This document shows positions 36,727 through 48,279 of a stretch of DNA of 64,000 bases, piece after piece. How positions within the stretch are numbered: position 1 is the first letter of the stretch; each line of letters begins with the position of its first letter. The stretch spans positions 744,001 through 808,000 of the forward strand of contig NHZP01000013.1 in assembly GCA_003313425.1 (NCBI GenBank), in the 5' to 3' direction. The stretch comes from Pseudopyrenochaeta lycopersici (taxonomy: Eukaryota > Ascomycota > Dothideomycetes > Pleosporales > Pseudopyrenochaetaceae). Made by a program: the position numbers and the translations under genes. The notes under the pieces are model-generated. The model saw only the letters and a program-made list of their open reading frames with translations, ran no database searches and was not told where the DNA came from.

Positions 36727-37905
36727 ATGAAGTTCTCTACAGCATTCATAGCCACTGCGTCGCTGCTAGCAACTGCAACAGCTCATGGTGGCGTTGACTC
36801 TTATACTGTCGGAACAACAACTTTTGCAGGGTAAGTCTTGCATATCTTTCGGAAGTTTTCACTAGCTAAGACTCCTTAGGTGGTCACCATATAATTCCTT
36901 CACTAGTCAGAAGTCTTTGCAACGCCAGTATTCGTCTTATGATCCACTATACATTAAAGACCTCTCGGTATGCGCTCGTTGTTAGATGTGAATAGAGCTT
37001 AGTTTTAACGTGTTACAGTCCGTAAACATTCGTTGTAACAACGCTGGCGCGCTCGGTACCGGTCTGTCAGGTACCGTCGCTGCAGGCGAGAAGTTACTAG
37101 CTCGCTGGAAACAATGGACGCATCGGCCATCCGCGTTTCTTGTTTACATGGCCAGGTGCCCTAGCTCAGGGTGTAATAGCTGGGACGGAGCTGGCAAGGT
37201 GTGGTGTAGGTTCAAGATTTCCTTGTGAAGGGGATGAATGCTGAGTCGATCGCTACGCAGTCAAAATTTATCACCAAGGTCTCATTTCTGGTACTCAGAA
37301 TGCAGGAATATGGGCAGGAGACGCGATTCTGGACACACTCGTGGCGACTGTTACGATTCCAGCTAGTCTCGCGGCTGGCGAGTATCTCATCCGACATGAG
37401 CTCCTCGCTTTGCACCAGGCAAACAACCCACAATGTATGTCACGAGGAACTGCCCGTTCTCAGTTATATGCCCTACTAAAATCAACTAGTCTATCCCGAA
37501 TGCGCCCAGTTCGTTGTAACAGGCTCAGGTACTGTCACTCCGCCATCTTCAGCCCTGGTCTCCTTCCCAGGAGCCTATGTAGGAACAGAGCCTGGTATTG
37601 CATTCAATATCGATTCCCCCGAGGCCATGAAGGCCACGACGTATGCCATCCCAGGTCCTGTTGTTTGGGACGGCACTGGCAATGCACCTGCTCCAGGTAC
37701 AGACCCGACGCCTGCGCCAACGCCGGTGCCTTCAGCGGCACCTACGACGCTAGTTACAAGCGCAACACCAAAGCCAACCGCGCCTGCTTGTACACCAGTG
37801 AAGAAGTATGGGCAGTGTGGTGGCAAGACCTACAGCGGCTGCACCGTGTGTGAGAGTGGGTCGACGTGTTCAGCTAGCGGTGATTACTACAGCCAGTGTG
37901 TGTAG
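36727..37905 (+). CDS. AA9 lytic polysaccharide monooxygenase with C-terminal CBM1
   Basis: Five exons, 36727..36830, 36880..36967, 37019..37205, 37261..37434 and 37490..37905, give 322 aa. A signal peptide (MKFSTAFIATASLLATATA) is cut before His20, the copper-binding N-terminal His. The second copper His is H99 in WKQWTHRPSAFLVYMA. The family core continues as GAGKVWFKIYHQGLISGT, TVTIPASLAAGEYLIRHELL and FYPECAQFVVTGSGT. A Pro/Thr-rich linker leads to CBM1 (YGQCGGKTYSGC ... GSTCSASGDYYSQCV). It cleaves crystalline cellulose oxidatively outside the cell. Intron 3 uses a rare GTAGGT donor; without it the frame meets a stop, and with it the conserved KVWFKI motif is restored. Confidence 0.93.
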
Positions 37906-38395
37906 ATGATAGTCTCTAAAGTACAAAGCCGATTTTGTAGTTCGATTCGCACACTCTAGCCGCTTTTTTAATTTGCATCATTCAAATTCACGTCATGCTC
38001 TACGACACCTAGGTTCTAATCTTACAGTTCTTATCGTTGTATTCCAGAACAAGAGCTTATCAGCCCCGGTCAGCCAGAAAATGTGTTGCTGCCTTGGTCA
38101 TTCTTTGTACGGTTTCAGATGTCTAGACTTCTCAAATTCTTGAAAGAAAGCATGATAGTAATTGATAGGGCTACATTGACATCACAGATGTGCAAAAGCT
38201 TGCAACGTCTGTCACCTGGTTGGATGGTCACTGCATGATACGATTTTTCTGATTCACTTCATATAAATTGACCATTTTATACGAGAAGAAATGGTATCCG
38301 AGATATCAGTCTGCCACCAAACCATATACTATGCCAATGTCAAGAACGCCGTATATTAACTGAAATCATTAGATAAACCCAGAAAATTCATAGAT
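37906..38395. other. Intergenic region
   Basis: No gene was recognised; AT-rich 3' flank of the AA9 gene. Confidence 0.4.
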
Positions 38396-38902
38396 TCATT
38401 TTTGTTCTTCGCGCGGCAAGGATGTCTCGAAGCCATCCACCATCTGCTTCCATTCGCCACCTCTGCTAGAATCCTCACCCCATTTCTCGATACCAGTCCA
38501 ATACGGGCCATTTCTGGCGGGTTCTTCTACCCATCGTTGAATCATGACAGTTGAGGCTTGGAGATCGCAAACGTGGCTCGAAGACGGGGCTAGTTCCGTG
38601 TGAGGTTTTGGGCATTGAGCTTCTGTCTGGTTGGACTCGGTACTTTTCAAATCTGAAGCGGATCGATCTTTGGACAAGGTGACAGCATTTGGTGGGAAAG
38701 TTTCGGTACGCGGCATTGTGTTTTTTGTTTGATGCAATCTTGAGGAGGACGTGGAGGAAGTTTCGGATGAATCCAGGTTTAGGAGCGTAGAGACGCTCCA
38801 GATATCGTTCGCTACCTCCTGAACCGCACGCAATAGGATCGTTGATTTGTGCTCCCTGTGCGGGATGTATGTACAGGAGGACGCGACTGAAGACGTCGGC
38901 AT
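38396..38902 (-). CDS. Small hypothetical protein
   Basis: One continuous frame of 168 codons from ATG 38902. It is Ser/Thr/Glu-rich with an ordered-looking C-terminal part (QRWVEEPARNGPYWTGIEKW, then WKQMVDGFETSLPREEQ). No signal peptide, membrane segment or known domain is seen. The start is followed by a helix-like LLRAVQEVANDIWSVSTLLN. The composition is more protein-like than the chance frames nearby, but there is no family evidence. It is not recognised and may be lineage-specific or spurious. Confidence 0.4.
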   Translation of the reverse strand: MPTSSVASSCTYIPHREHKSTILLRAVQEVANDIWSVSTLLNLDSSETSSTSSSRLHQTKNTMPRTETFPPNAVTLSKDRSASDLKSTESNQTEAQCPKPHTELAPSSSHVCDLQASTVMIQRWVEEPARNGPYWTGIEKWGEDSSRGGEWKQMVDGFETSLPREEQK

Positions 38903-39699
38903 TTAGCTAAAACGATATATAAGGGTAGTGTTGATGGTAATGAAGTACCGGTGTAAATTTTGTGGTTTTTAAACAACAATGGGAGAACGCGCAGGCAAAG
39001 TTGACAAGCTGTTTTATGAACGACCCCAATCCTTAGTGGCTTCGTCAGACAACCGGTGTGTGTAGCTGTCGCTTCATCTTATACCCTTGCTGTGTTTTCT
39101 CTTGCATCGAATCAGAGTAAATCACGATAGCTTTCTGTCAGGCATCAATGAATTCTACGTCTACATACCGGTTGCCTGATTGGGAATAGTCTTTATATGA
39201 GAGTTCTCAGCAGCCTGATCATAACCTCGTACGCGAAAGAACGACACACCGATGCCATTCTGGGAAGACTTTCTCCAGGCAGACAATCGACAGTGAGGGC
39301 ATTGTGATTCTGAAGTTAATACCATCGTAATTCTTGAAAACAAACACGCAGTATCATTGTTTGAACAAGACTAGTTGTGAGAGGTTATATTTCGTCTGCT
39401 CTTACCTGTATAAATCAGTCTGTTCAGTGGCCAGTGCCTACAATGGCAAGCAAAATATGGGAAAGCAGCACAGGGCTCAGTTTCAAATGAGACATACAGT
39501 GTAGTAGTCACTATGTGTGGAAAGATCGAACAAATAAGCTTGGACGCATAAATCTGCATTTGACGGACGTGGACTAGGGGTTCCTATGATACTAACAAAA
39601 ATATGTTTTGTTTGATTCCATAAGCCGAAATGGGAGAAATATTACAGAGCTGTGAGCTTCGAGGCGTAGTAATCTGGCAGAATCTGGCCCAATAGGAAA
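38903..39699. other. Intergenic region
   Basis: Nothing recognisable; short frames only. Confidence 0.4.
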
Positions 39700-40524
39700 T
39701 CAAACCGTCTGAAAAGATTGTTTCTCATTAGAATCACCCTTCGGTTCTCGAAGCATGACCGGAAAATCTAGCCCTGCTCTATCGCCGTTAACTTGAATCA
39801 CCATACGACCAATCTCACTGAAGCCAGCACTCTCGTAAACAGGCCTTCCCATTGGGCTGCTCTCAGTGCCGCAGCGGACTCCCTCTTCGTCTGCTCGAGC
39901 TGCTCCCCACTGGACAATAGCGGATCCGGCACCGTGACGCCGGAAGTTACGATGTGTCACTAGAAGTTGCATGTACCAAAGCTCTGTATATTGAGATGTG
40001 AAGTACGTGTAACGAGCTTTGCTTTCGGCTTCGTCGAAGGCATTCAGGCGGTCGAAGTCAGCATCGCGACGTGTGTACTTCAACGATATTGACCACTTTA
40101 CCGCCTTAGATGTCAGCTCTGTAAATTATTTCAGCTTGTACACGAATCCCTGTAATTACATCAGTTTTTTACTTTATGTTCACTCACTGTCAAATGTATT
40201 TTGCCAGGTGTTTTTTCTTTTCCGAATCATCTTCGCCGCCTTGGAAGTCCCCAGTCTCTCCCAGATGCCGTAAGCAATGGGAAAGTCAAGAGGTACGTCT
40301 TCTCCAAAATTGTCCTTCTCATCAGTGACCGCAACTATGAAGCTATTTCGTTCGTTATAAAGATCTTCTGTCAACCGAACCTGCCAGAAGAAATAGTTGT
40401 CCTCCGGATATTGCTCATAATAGCGCCATACATAAGGGAATGTAGGATCATCGCGTAGGCTACTGACGGTTATTTCCGTCAAACGATGCAGGTCGCGAGT
40501 TGTTGCCGGTCTGAGAATCATGGT
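39700..40524 (-). CDS. GNAT-family N-acetyltransferase (copy 1)
   Basis: Two exons, complement(39700..40118, 40188..40524), give 251 aa. The start MILRPATTRDLHRLTEITVS was chosen because it begins the acetyltransferase fold; the frame is open 52 codons further upstream. The 69-nt intron (GTGAGT...CAG) completes a Lys codon. The acetyl-CoA loop is in LLVTHRNFRRHGAGSAIVQW (R/Q-x-x-G-x-A pattern) and is followed by RPVYESAGFSEIG, the usual late GNAT motif. The N-terminus (RDDPTFPYVWR, YPEDNYFFW) matches the second GNAT at 49.8 kb. The substrate is unknown, probably a small amine or a natural-product amine. It lies beside the inverted-repeat element. Confidence 0.8.
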
Positions 40525-40879
40525 AGCGCGCGAGCAGTCTTGGGCCCAGACTATGAAAGGAGAATGGTCGGGCTGCCACCAGCTGGGCTGTCGATATTTG
40601 GCGGCTAGGTTTCTGCCTGGAAAAATTGGTGTCTCGTAAGAAAAAAACGAGGCCTCACCTTTGAGATCTGCGGCCACCATTATTCGTCTTTCGCATCATT
40701 TTATGCATTGCACGGATCAAATGAAGGAGGCGGGCCGAATCTTACACAAATTTCAGAGGCCCACACCGGCTACGCTTTTAAGCTAGCCCAGCCCGCCAGC
40801 TTCAGGCCATGTTTGTTCACCCTAATCCGATTGGTTGCTTGCTTCTGCGAGTTGAAGATCGGTCAATCAATATTCAAGC
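40525..40879. other. Flank between GNAT gene and inverted-repeat element
   Basis: About 355 bases; includes the promoter of GNAT copy 1. No separate feature was seen before the TA at 40880-40881. Confidence 0.4.
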
Positions 40880-40881
40880 TA

Positions 40882-40934
40882 ACGTGTTCCACCACTCGCC
40901 GGCCAACACACCAGTCGCCAGCCCACCTCATCAA
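40882..40934 (+). repeat. Left terminal inverted repeat
   Basis: It begins ACGTGTTCCACCACTCGCC and ends CCCACCTCATCAA. It pairs with 41952-42002 with one A/G difference (GCCAGCCC versus GCCGGCCC) and one extra CA in the CAACACACC segment. Confidence 0.88.
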
Positions 40935-41951
40935 CCCTAACGCGCTTGCCTCCACAACAATAATTATAACCACCCAACGACAGCCTGCAGTAGCTTAAAA
41001 GGAGGGTTATATCCTTCTTACATCTGAAGCAATTAATTTAAGATAGATAAAAAGTATGCGCAGGGCTGCAAAGCTATTTAATGTTCCCTAATTACTCCTT
41101 TAGCGGCGCCTCTAAGGCTGCTAGCTTCCTTTAATAATTAATATATAAAAATATAAGCTATTATTTACTAAGGAATAGAGCCTTATTTAATAGATACTAG
41201 AGCTTAATTAATAAAGCTTTCTACCTTATATTATTAACGTACGTTAGATAAAAGACGCCTTTCTTACTATATAAGGCTAGCAGCCTCCTCTACCTCCTCT
41301 TAGTAAGAACTAAGTCTATTATTTTATTAAGGCTTAGTTAAAGCTTTAGATAAAGTAGAACTATAAATTCTACTTATAGCACGTAAAATATAAAGATCTT
41401 ATAAAAATAAATACTTAGTATAGCTTTATATACTATCTCCTCTATAGATAGTAGCTATAGCTAAAGCTATTTAGATAATAGAAACGCCTTATACTACTAA
41501 TTAACTTAATTAATAGGCCTGCCTTATATATAAGCTCTTTTAATATTAATTATAGAGCTCTTTAAGTAAAGCTCTTACTTAGCTTATTAAAGGCTGTTAG
41601 CTAGCTATAAACTTAGCTATAATCTTAGTAAAAGAAAATAGTAAACTTTATACTTTAAATACGCGTTTATATTATAGAAAAGATAAATAGCAATAATATA
41701 TTATAGCTAGAGGGGCTTTATAAGTTAAGGTAAGTTATATATTAGCTATAGCTACTAAAATAGCCTTAAACTTAAGAGTAGAAAGTAAGGCTTTTTAGCC
41801 TTAGTAATAAGTACTACTAACTTATAGTAAATATAAGGTTTAGGGTTATAATTATACCTCGTGTAGATAGAGATAGAGAATACTATTACTATATTTACTA
41901 GCAAATTTACTGCGTGGTTGTCGCGTTATCGTGTGTTAAGATCCGCCTGTT

Positions 41952-42002
41952 TTGATGAGGTGGGCCGGCGACTGGTGTTGGCCGGCGAGTGGTGGAACAC
42001 GT
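41952..42002 (-). repeat. Right terminal inverted repeat
   Basis: It is the inverse of the left repeat: read on the plus strand it begins TTGATGAGGTGGGCC and ends GTGGAACACGT directly before TA at 42003. Confidence 0.88.
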
Positions 42003-42004
42003 TA

Positions 42005-42484
42005 GCCAATCAAGTCTATTTGTCTTTGAACATGCGGAGCTTGCTCGGGACTAACTGCGGTTCCGCAAATACTAATGGTGCATGTGAATGCCGGAACCAT
42101 AAACATGGTACTGGTTTGTTTACGGGAACAGCGGCTTCCGTTACCAAATCCAGTTAAAATCAAAGCATAATATAGCTCTCCATCATGGAAAGCTGAATTA
42201 TGCTTTGGATGTGAGGCAATAGCCGAGCATGGGGTTCTAATCGGTGAAGAGGTTCCTTGAATAAAGGAATGACATCAAGGATAGCACCCATTCATCTTTC
42301 AGGCCGCAACATTTAGGGGATATGGTTGCCCACACAATGCCACACGCCCTAGCTGGCTACTTATGATATAAATGAAATGTTTACGCGAGTTAAACAAATT
42401 GGGCTGACATTTGTTAATCCAAACGTTTATTTCAGACAGCAAGTTGCGTACAAGCTGCTACTACGCCCTTCATAACTTCCAAGT
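42005..42484. other. Intergenic region
   Basis: Between the inverted-repeat element and the 3' end of the MFS gene. No gene was seen. Confidence 0.4.
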
Positions 42485-44850
42485 TCAGGCATCTTCGTAG
42501 AGACGATCGGACCAGAACGTCGCATCAGTGTCCAAAGGGCGATTCCTCAAGCTGGCTAACTTTGAATCAGACTCAACTATAAAACTTACGGTGACCAACA
42601 CAATGGCTGTGGCAGCGCAGGGTAAAACTCAACCTGTCAGCAAACATTTTGCAACGCTATACCACCAAACTTACTAAACGTTGATCTAATTGCATCCTCA
42701 AGCGATGTCAATATAGCTTCTCTCAATACTGTGTCGTACTCTCGGGCGTTTTCGAGATTCTGTAGAATTCGCTGAATAATCTAAAGCTAGTGTTAGCTCG
42801 GCAATACGTGCCACAAAAATTTCAAACCTTTGCGGTATGGTCACTATGGTCCAGCTTATTTTGCAAATTGCTCTTGAAAAGGTATCTACTAATCGACGAA
42901 GATAGTGCGATGGCAAGATCACCACCTACCACCAGGACAAGGTCATATACAGCAATCAGATGAGGCTGATCTATGAAATGTTATCACTGATCTTTCAAGT
43001 AGCGGAGACTGAAGCATACATTCTGTTTCGACAACTGCAAGAAGAGCAACGAAGAGGCTACTCTGCCAGAGACCAATACAAAAGCCAAGCAGCAATAGTC
43101 CTGGTGCAGAATTTGCGTTTTCTGGTTCTGTGTATAGGCTCAGTGATGCGTTTATCATAATTTTGAATCTAACTAACTTATTTTCCCAATCGCAAATAGC
43201 ATATAAATTATAGCCGTCGTAATCGAATTGATAATCATGGTAAGTCGATTTTGATGCGTGCGTTGTATGACGATTCCGCCGAAAAGGGCGCCGAGAGGGA
43301 GTCCAACAAAGATGCAAGTCAATGCATAATCGACGAAGGTAGTACCATCAAAAGCTCTTGTCTGCATATAAAGTGGAAGACTGAAGAGGATCTACATAGG
43401 CATTTATCAATGTGAATCTAGTTGTCCAGAGGGTGGCATACATACTATGTTGAAAGCAAAGACGACCCCAAATACGCTTATGAAAACTCGCAGAATAGGG
43501 ATTTTCATTGCATGGCGCATTGGGATTGTTGGATATGCAGCAATGTATCTTTCATGATAGTAAAGGCCTGCAAGGAGCAGAGGAGTAGCAACGAAGAGGC
43601 TAATGATAATCGGATGATCCCATGCGAAAACCCCACCTCCTAGTGTAAGTGCGCTCAAAGGAACTATCACAGCTGATGCTAGAAGAATTCCACCAAAAAT
43701 GTTGAGTTGCGCAGTGTTGTGGGGCCTTGGAACAAGAAGCGCTTCTTTGGTGGTGTTCTGTAATACCTTTCGAAGTGCTCGTAGAGAACGAATTAGAATG
43801 ATAACGGCTGCTAACGCTGCAACGGATTCGATAAGCAGCATTCTTTTAAATATCAGTAATTATATATCTGAATCTTCAGGAGTATACCTACAATCGCCAA
43901 CTGCAGGATCTCGCAATGAAAGATCCAACCGGTCCACCAGTGGTACTTGCCACTGTGTCAAAGCAAGTGAATATGCCTCTCCAGATGGCGATGTCAGAGA
44001 TTGAAACTAGATCTGCAACAGAGTCAGTATCTATTGCCAATCCAGTAGCTAATATTGAGTCCTATGTTGATGTATTACTAGCGAAGAGCAATGTCACAGA
44101 CCATTGATGATCACTGTTGCGATGAGTGAGCCGGCTGAAGATCCTAGTCCAACAAGAATACGCGAAAGCGACATAGCCCATAATGTAGGACTCAAACTAC
44201 TATTCTGGTTTGAGAACATAGTCACTGCATGGAAATCGTTGGGACAAACTGACCAACATAAAGTCCCCATGCCAAAAACAATGTATGCAAGTATGACGGC
44301 AACGGATCGACCATATACAAGAGAAAAGTGACTGTACTGTACGAACACATAGTGTTAATTTAGCTCTTCACAATTTGTAGATATTCATTGGAAGAATCAG
44401 CAACTGAACAACAACTCACGATGGGTTGGATGATGGCCGCACTGATTGAACCCGCGAGGACAATCCATACAGCATCTTGAAGGTTATTCAAATCGGATGC
44501 TACACTGCGTTAGATGGTTCTATGAAATCAGCGATAGAAGTTCAGACCAATTCGCGTATAGTTGTTCAAAAAGAATGAAAGATCGAAGGAAGGAATGAAG
44601 GAGCTAGAGAATCGTTAGCATGCAAATGATGTTTTGTGTTCGGAGATGTTGTCGCAAACCTGAATATCAAAGACGGCAATATGAAAATTAGTACGTGTCT
44701 CTTTCGCGGTTCGTCCCTCGAGCCTCTAAGCGTGTCGGAGTCTGAGCTGCTTTCGGTCTCATCATCACTCCCTCGCTGATCCGTCTGCAAGAGAGGCGAA
44801 TACTCTGCAGCAACAGCCTTGGCACATGGCGCCATGTCGTCGCTGAGCAT
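42485..44850 (-). CDS. MFS transporter, vacuolar amino acid/drug type (VBA/FNX-like)
   Basis: Eleven exons, read backwards from 44850: 44850-44660, 44603-44548, 44499-44420, 44336-44102, 44012-43892, 43842-43446, 43391-43178, about 43127-43020, 42970-42828, 42780-42675 and 42627-42485. Together they give about 597 aa with every phase consistent. The N-terminal tail (EYSPLLQTDQRG) resembles vacuolar MFS proteins. MFS landmarks are IYSHFSLVYGRSVAVILAY (loop 2-3 motif), ISDIAIWRGIFTCFDTVA, TTGGPVGSFIA (antiporter motif C-like), LFSLPLYMQTRAFDG and GLPLGALFGG. After the last core helices comes a charged segment (NLENAREYDTVLREA) and a final hydrophobic helix. The family exports or sequesters basic amino acids or drugs in exchange for protons. 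Several donors are unusual (GTTTGC, GTCTGA, GTTAGT, GTAGGT). It is divergent from the adjacent Zn2Cys6 gene. Confidence 0.82.
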
Positions 44851-45546
44851 GCTTACATACGAGCGTCGTTTGGAACCGTGATGTAGGTAGGGAATACGCG
44901 AGATACCTTCAACTGACAGTGCTTGCGACAGCTACCGGGCCGAAGTTGTTTTCATGTTGTTTGCGTTCCGCTTGCGCCTGATCCTGGAAAAGCACAAGCT
45001 GGAATAATTAATGAAAGCACAGGTGTGACCTGTGTAACTTTCAGTCCAATGACAATGGCACGGCCAAAGACAGGGCAGTCACGCAACCCTTGTGCTGATC
45101 GGTCTACCACCCGAATGCGTTACGGAACGCAAGGCAGAGCAGTATCTACGTGGCTCAAATTACAGCCTTCCCTCAGCGCGCATGTCACCCAGCAGAGAAT
45201 ACATTTGAGAATAGCCCTACTCACCAAAGTCTAAGTAGATGATCTACTTTTCAATCCTTGTCGCAACGTGATTTGAAGTAGCTTCAAGCTATCTTCGGCC
45301 GCTATGAAACACGCTAATTCGGTGAACGGTAACTCGCGGAACTACGCTAATTTCAGTGTTGTGCGAAATGTCCACAGTATCAGTACAGGCTTAGTGACAG
45401 CTGTAGGCGCCCCACATGCGCCCAGGCGAGGCACGCTTCATTCAACGCCGGCCTATCTCAGCCGCTTGTGACTAAATCATATATGGAGAAGTCATACCGA
45501 CGCTATACTAACGCAGATCGGATCGTCTCCTTCCCTAGTGACCATC
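44851..45546. promoter_or_regulatory. Shared divergent promoter of MFS and Zn2Cys6 genes
   Basis: 696 bases between two divergent starts. It contains a CGG-N-CCG palindrome at 44936-44942 and a CGGCCG at 45296-45301, both of the kind bound by Zn2Cys6 proteins, plus two copies of ACGCTAATT. Control of the transporter by the adjacent regulator is inference from layout. Confidence 0.4.
45311..45352 (+). promoter_or_regulatory. Direct repeat ACGCTAATT x2 (candidate operator)
   Basis: Identical 9-mers at 45311-45319 and 45344-45352, 33 nt apart start to start (about three helical turns), 195-236 nt upstream of the regulator start. They could be binding sites or chance. Confidence 0.3.
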
Positions 45547-47756
45547 ATGAATGCGAACCCGGGACTTTATTCTCAGTTTTGCATTTACCAAACCGATGGA
45601 CTGTCAACGACGCTAGCAACGACGCAACAACCAGCCTTGTCTGATGAGCTGATCCCAGAGCCCACTGCGCACAATCTTGACGAGGAAAAGTTTTCTGCTC
45701 TGCTCACGACGAATAATATTTCTAATGTAGACATCTGGTCATTTTCTTCAGACCCGGATATAACGCACACAATTTACGCTCCGGAGTGGAATTCGACGCT
45801 TCCTAGTTCCACTTTTCCCACAAGCGACAGACCGAGTGGTTTGACGGACCAGCAATCAATATCGAATATCGATGGCAATGTCCCTCCATTGCATGAAACG
45901 CCTCCCGGCGGATGGGCGCCCACAAATACTGTAGCTGTGCCTCATTCCATTTATCAAATCGACGAAATGAGCTGTGATTTTCCCCAGATCGTTCATGCTG
46001 CATTCCTGGAAACTTCACCGCAGCCGTGGCCAGAGTCTACCTTTCAACAAAGCCTCCAAACTCCTTCACAGCAACCTTTTTTCGATGGCTGCTTCCAATA
46101 CCAAGACCTTGATACCGGCATTCTCCTCGATATTTTCGGGGCTACTCCAAAAGAAGGAGCGGTAGCTATGCAGCTTTTGCCAACGTTGAACGACAGTGCC
46201 GCTAACGCTTTGGTCAACGCAACGCCGGACACCCAAGAGCCATTGAAGCCCGCTAATTTACCTGCCAAAAGCAATCTGTGTCGGCGCCCCTCGGTGAAGA
46301 TAAGGAAATATCCAACTACCTTTGCGAATAGCACAATTGATTCAGCTTCGGGTCTTTTCCAAGGCAGAATAACGAAGCCTCGGCGGGCTTTTGCTGACAG
46401 TCGGCGGAGAGAAGTTGCTAAAGTTCGGAAACTTGGAGCTTGTTTTCGATGCAGAATGTGGAATGTTGGTGTAGGTCTTACATCATTCCCAGGTCAAAAC
46501 TACCTGCTTACCAAAATATAGTGCGGTACAGGAGAGCCTTGTGAGCGATGTAGGAAACCTACGAACAAGCTCAATCATAGTGGCCGAATGCTTTGTTTTC
46601 GGCCGAACATCAATGACTGTGGTTTCTTTCGCGAATGTATGTTCCCTTATATCGCAGTCGCCCTTATAGACAAAAGGCTAAAAGTCGGAAGCTTCAGCAT
46701 TGCATACAAAACCAGCCCGTCGTCAGATGAATTGGATTACATCTACAGAGGTCGTTCTGCAATTTTCTTTGACCCCTCCAACTTGGAATTCCAAGCCGCT
46801 GATCATCCCGTGTCGCCATTTTCTCGCTGATGACACTGATGTTATAATAAAACATATCAGCAGTAAAGACTCTAACAAGTGCCTTGCCATACCGGCCTAT
46901 GCAGCAGTCAATCTCTCTGCCATTCGTTTTGCCATTCAGAAGAATATCAGGCACTACACGGAGGTTTTCTACAAGAATTCAATCTGCACGAAAAGTTCCC
47001 CGGTTGTGAAAAAGACGTTGCGGATGGCATTGAACTACAGTGTATGTGTACTTTATGCATGCCAAAATGGGTAACTAATACTATTGTAGCAAAAAAATCC
47101 CAAATCCCTTGTCTCAACAGCGCTAGACATTTGGACTGGGAGCAAACTGTGTGCGAACGAACGGTCCTTAACTGGCACAGAACTTCTTGGTCTAAAGCCG
47201 GTTGAAGATGAGCAATCTCATTTGTATGGCTATATTCCCATCCCGCCTGTGTTGGATCACCAGTGCGACTCCATGGCTATTGAGTGGATGAAAGAGTTGA
47301 CCGACAAGTTACTGAAGGCGATTGCGTTCAAGATCCAAAAGAGAGACCAGTCCCAATGGTTTGAACTATTTTTGACGATTTTTATCATCTTGAATAATCT
47401 CGAGTATGTTTATGGCATTCAGAAGGAGTTTCGAGCATATCTTGGTCGTACAGTACGAAGGCCTCTCCGTAGTCCTTTGACATCACATGCTAATAATTCT
47501 ACAGACTACATTCGGTTCACATGTTCGAAGCGCATCAGACCAGTACTTGGAAAAGTGGGTTTGGTCATCCGAAAACCTATTGTTCATGTACAGTTCCTTC
47601 TTCAAAAAGCATACTACCCCTTTCAGCCCCGAAAGTTTCACAGGTGCGCTGGCGGGCGGGAACCTGGATGATGATGCCCAAGCATATTTTGCCGAAATTG
47701 TTGAGATCCTTCGTAAGCCCAACCCACATGTAAGATCATATGATACAGTGCGCTGA
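45547..47756 (+). CDS. Zn2Cys6 fungal transcription factor with internal zinc cluster
   Basis: Five exons, 45547..46470, 46522..46636, 46716..47041, 47090..47452 and 47505..47756, give 659 aa. The first 290 residues are Ser/Thr/Pro/Gln-rich and disordered. The zinc cluster lies mid-protein: C299-F-R-C302, then C309 completed by the first splice, then C315-E-R-C318 and probably C333 (spacing 2-6-5-2-14). A basic stretch precedes it (ITKPRRAFADSRRREVAK). The C-terminal region is like that of other fungal C6 proteins: GYIPIPPVLDHQCDSMAIEW, FELFLTIFIILNNLEYVYGI, YLEKWVWSSENLLFMYSSFF. Intron 1 uses donor GTAGGT. Alternative continuation beyond 47756 through a GTAAGA donor at 47731 is possible. It likely regulates the neighbouring transporter and dioxygenase. 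Confidence 0.82.
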
Positions 47757-48279
47757 TACCAATAGCTTCCATCCGCGCCAATTGCAAGAATGCCGCGGAT
47801 GTAAGTGATCATAACTACGAGATGGTGTGGTGCCGTTCGCTGTTCGTGTAACGCAACACCATTATTTTGATTGATAAGCTTGTTCATGACTATTGGCGGC
47901 TGTCAGGCCTTTCGTGGGGCTTTATTAGCAAAGTTCTGTTCTGGACAAGGCTGAACGTCATTCTCGTGGGGTTCAAGGCTTATTGGGCGCTTCACCCATG
48001 ATTGCCAACACCCTTTCGAAGATCTGACCCCGCTTCGGAACTACCAATGACAACCCCCTCATACTGGAAGTAGGTAACCGGGAAGTGCGTATGCTGTTAT
48101 TGATGGGTCCTTTTCAGAACATGACCACATGGTGTTACTCGAGAAACCTTAGCGCTATGCCTTTATCGGACGGAGGCTCTGCCAGTAGCTTTCATCGGCG
48201 TCCTTTTTTACGCCTAAAGCTGTAATCTGGGCATTTTTCGGTCAAAATAACGGCTTTCACTAATGATTTAACCTAGAAA
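47757..48279. other. Intergenic, dioxygenase promoter
   Basis: No gene was seen. It could hold one extra terminal exon of the Zn2Cys6 gene and the promoter of the dioxygenase. Confidence 0.35.

Larger units (their letters stand above)
40882..42002. mobile_element. RIP-degraded DNA transposon relic or MITE-like element with TIRs and TA target duplication
   Basis: A 1,121-bp element bounded by TA dinucleotides (40880-40881 and 42003-42004) and by near-perfect terminal inverted repeats of 53 and 51 bp. The interior from about 40990 to 41900 is strikingly AT-rich, full of TA and TTAA steps and very poor in CA/TG. That is the footprint of repeat-induced point mutation, known in Pleosporales. No transposase can be read in any frame. 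TA duplication fits the Tc1/mariner superfamily, but the TIR was not recognised. The GC-rich TIRs have escaped most mutation. It sits between GNAT copy 1 and the MFS transporter. Confidence 0.8.

Noticed and set aside
37206..37260. Apparent stop codon inside the AA9 gene
   Set aside because: An intron with donor GTAGGT restores KVWFKIYHQGLIS, conserved in AA9 proteins.
40985..41905. Centromere-like or origin-like AT-rich tract
   Set aside because: It is short and bounded by inverted repeats with TA duplication, so a RIP-degraded transposon explains it better.
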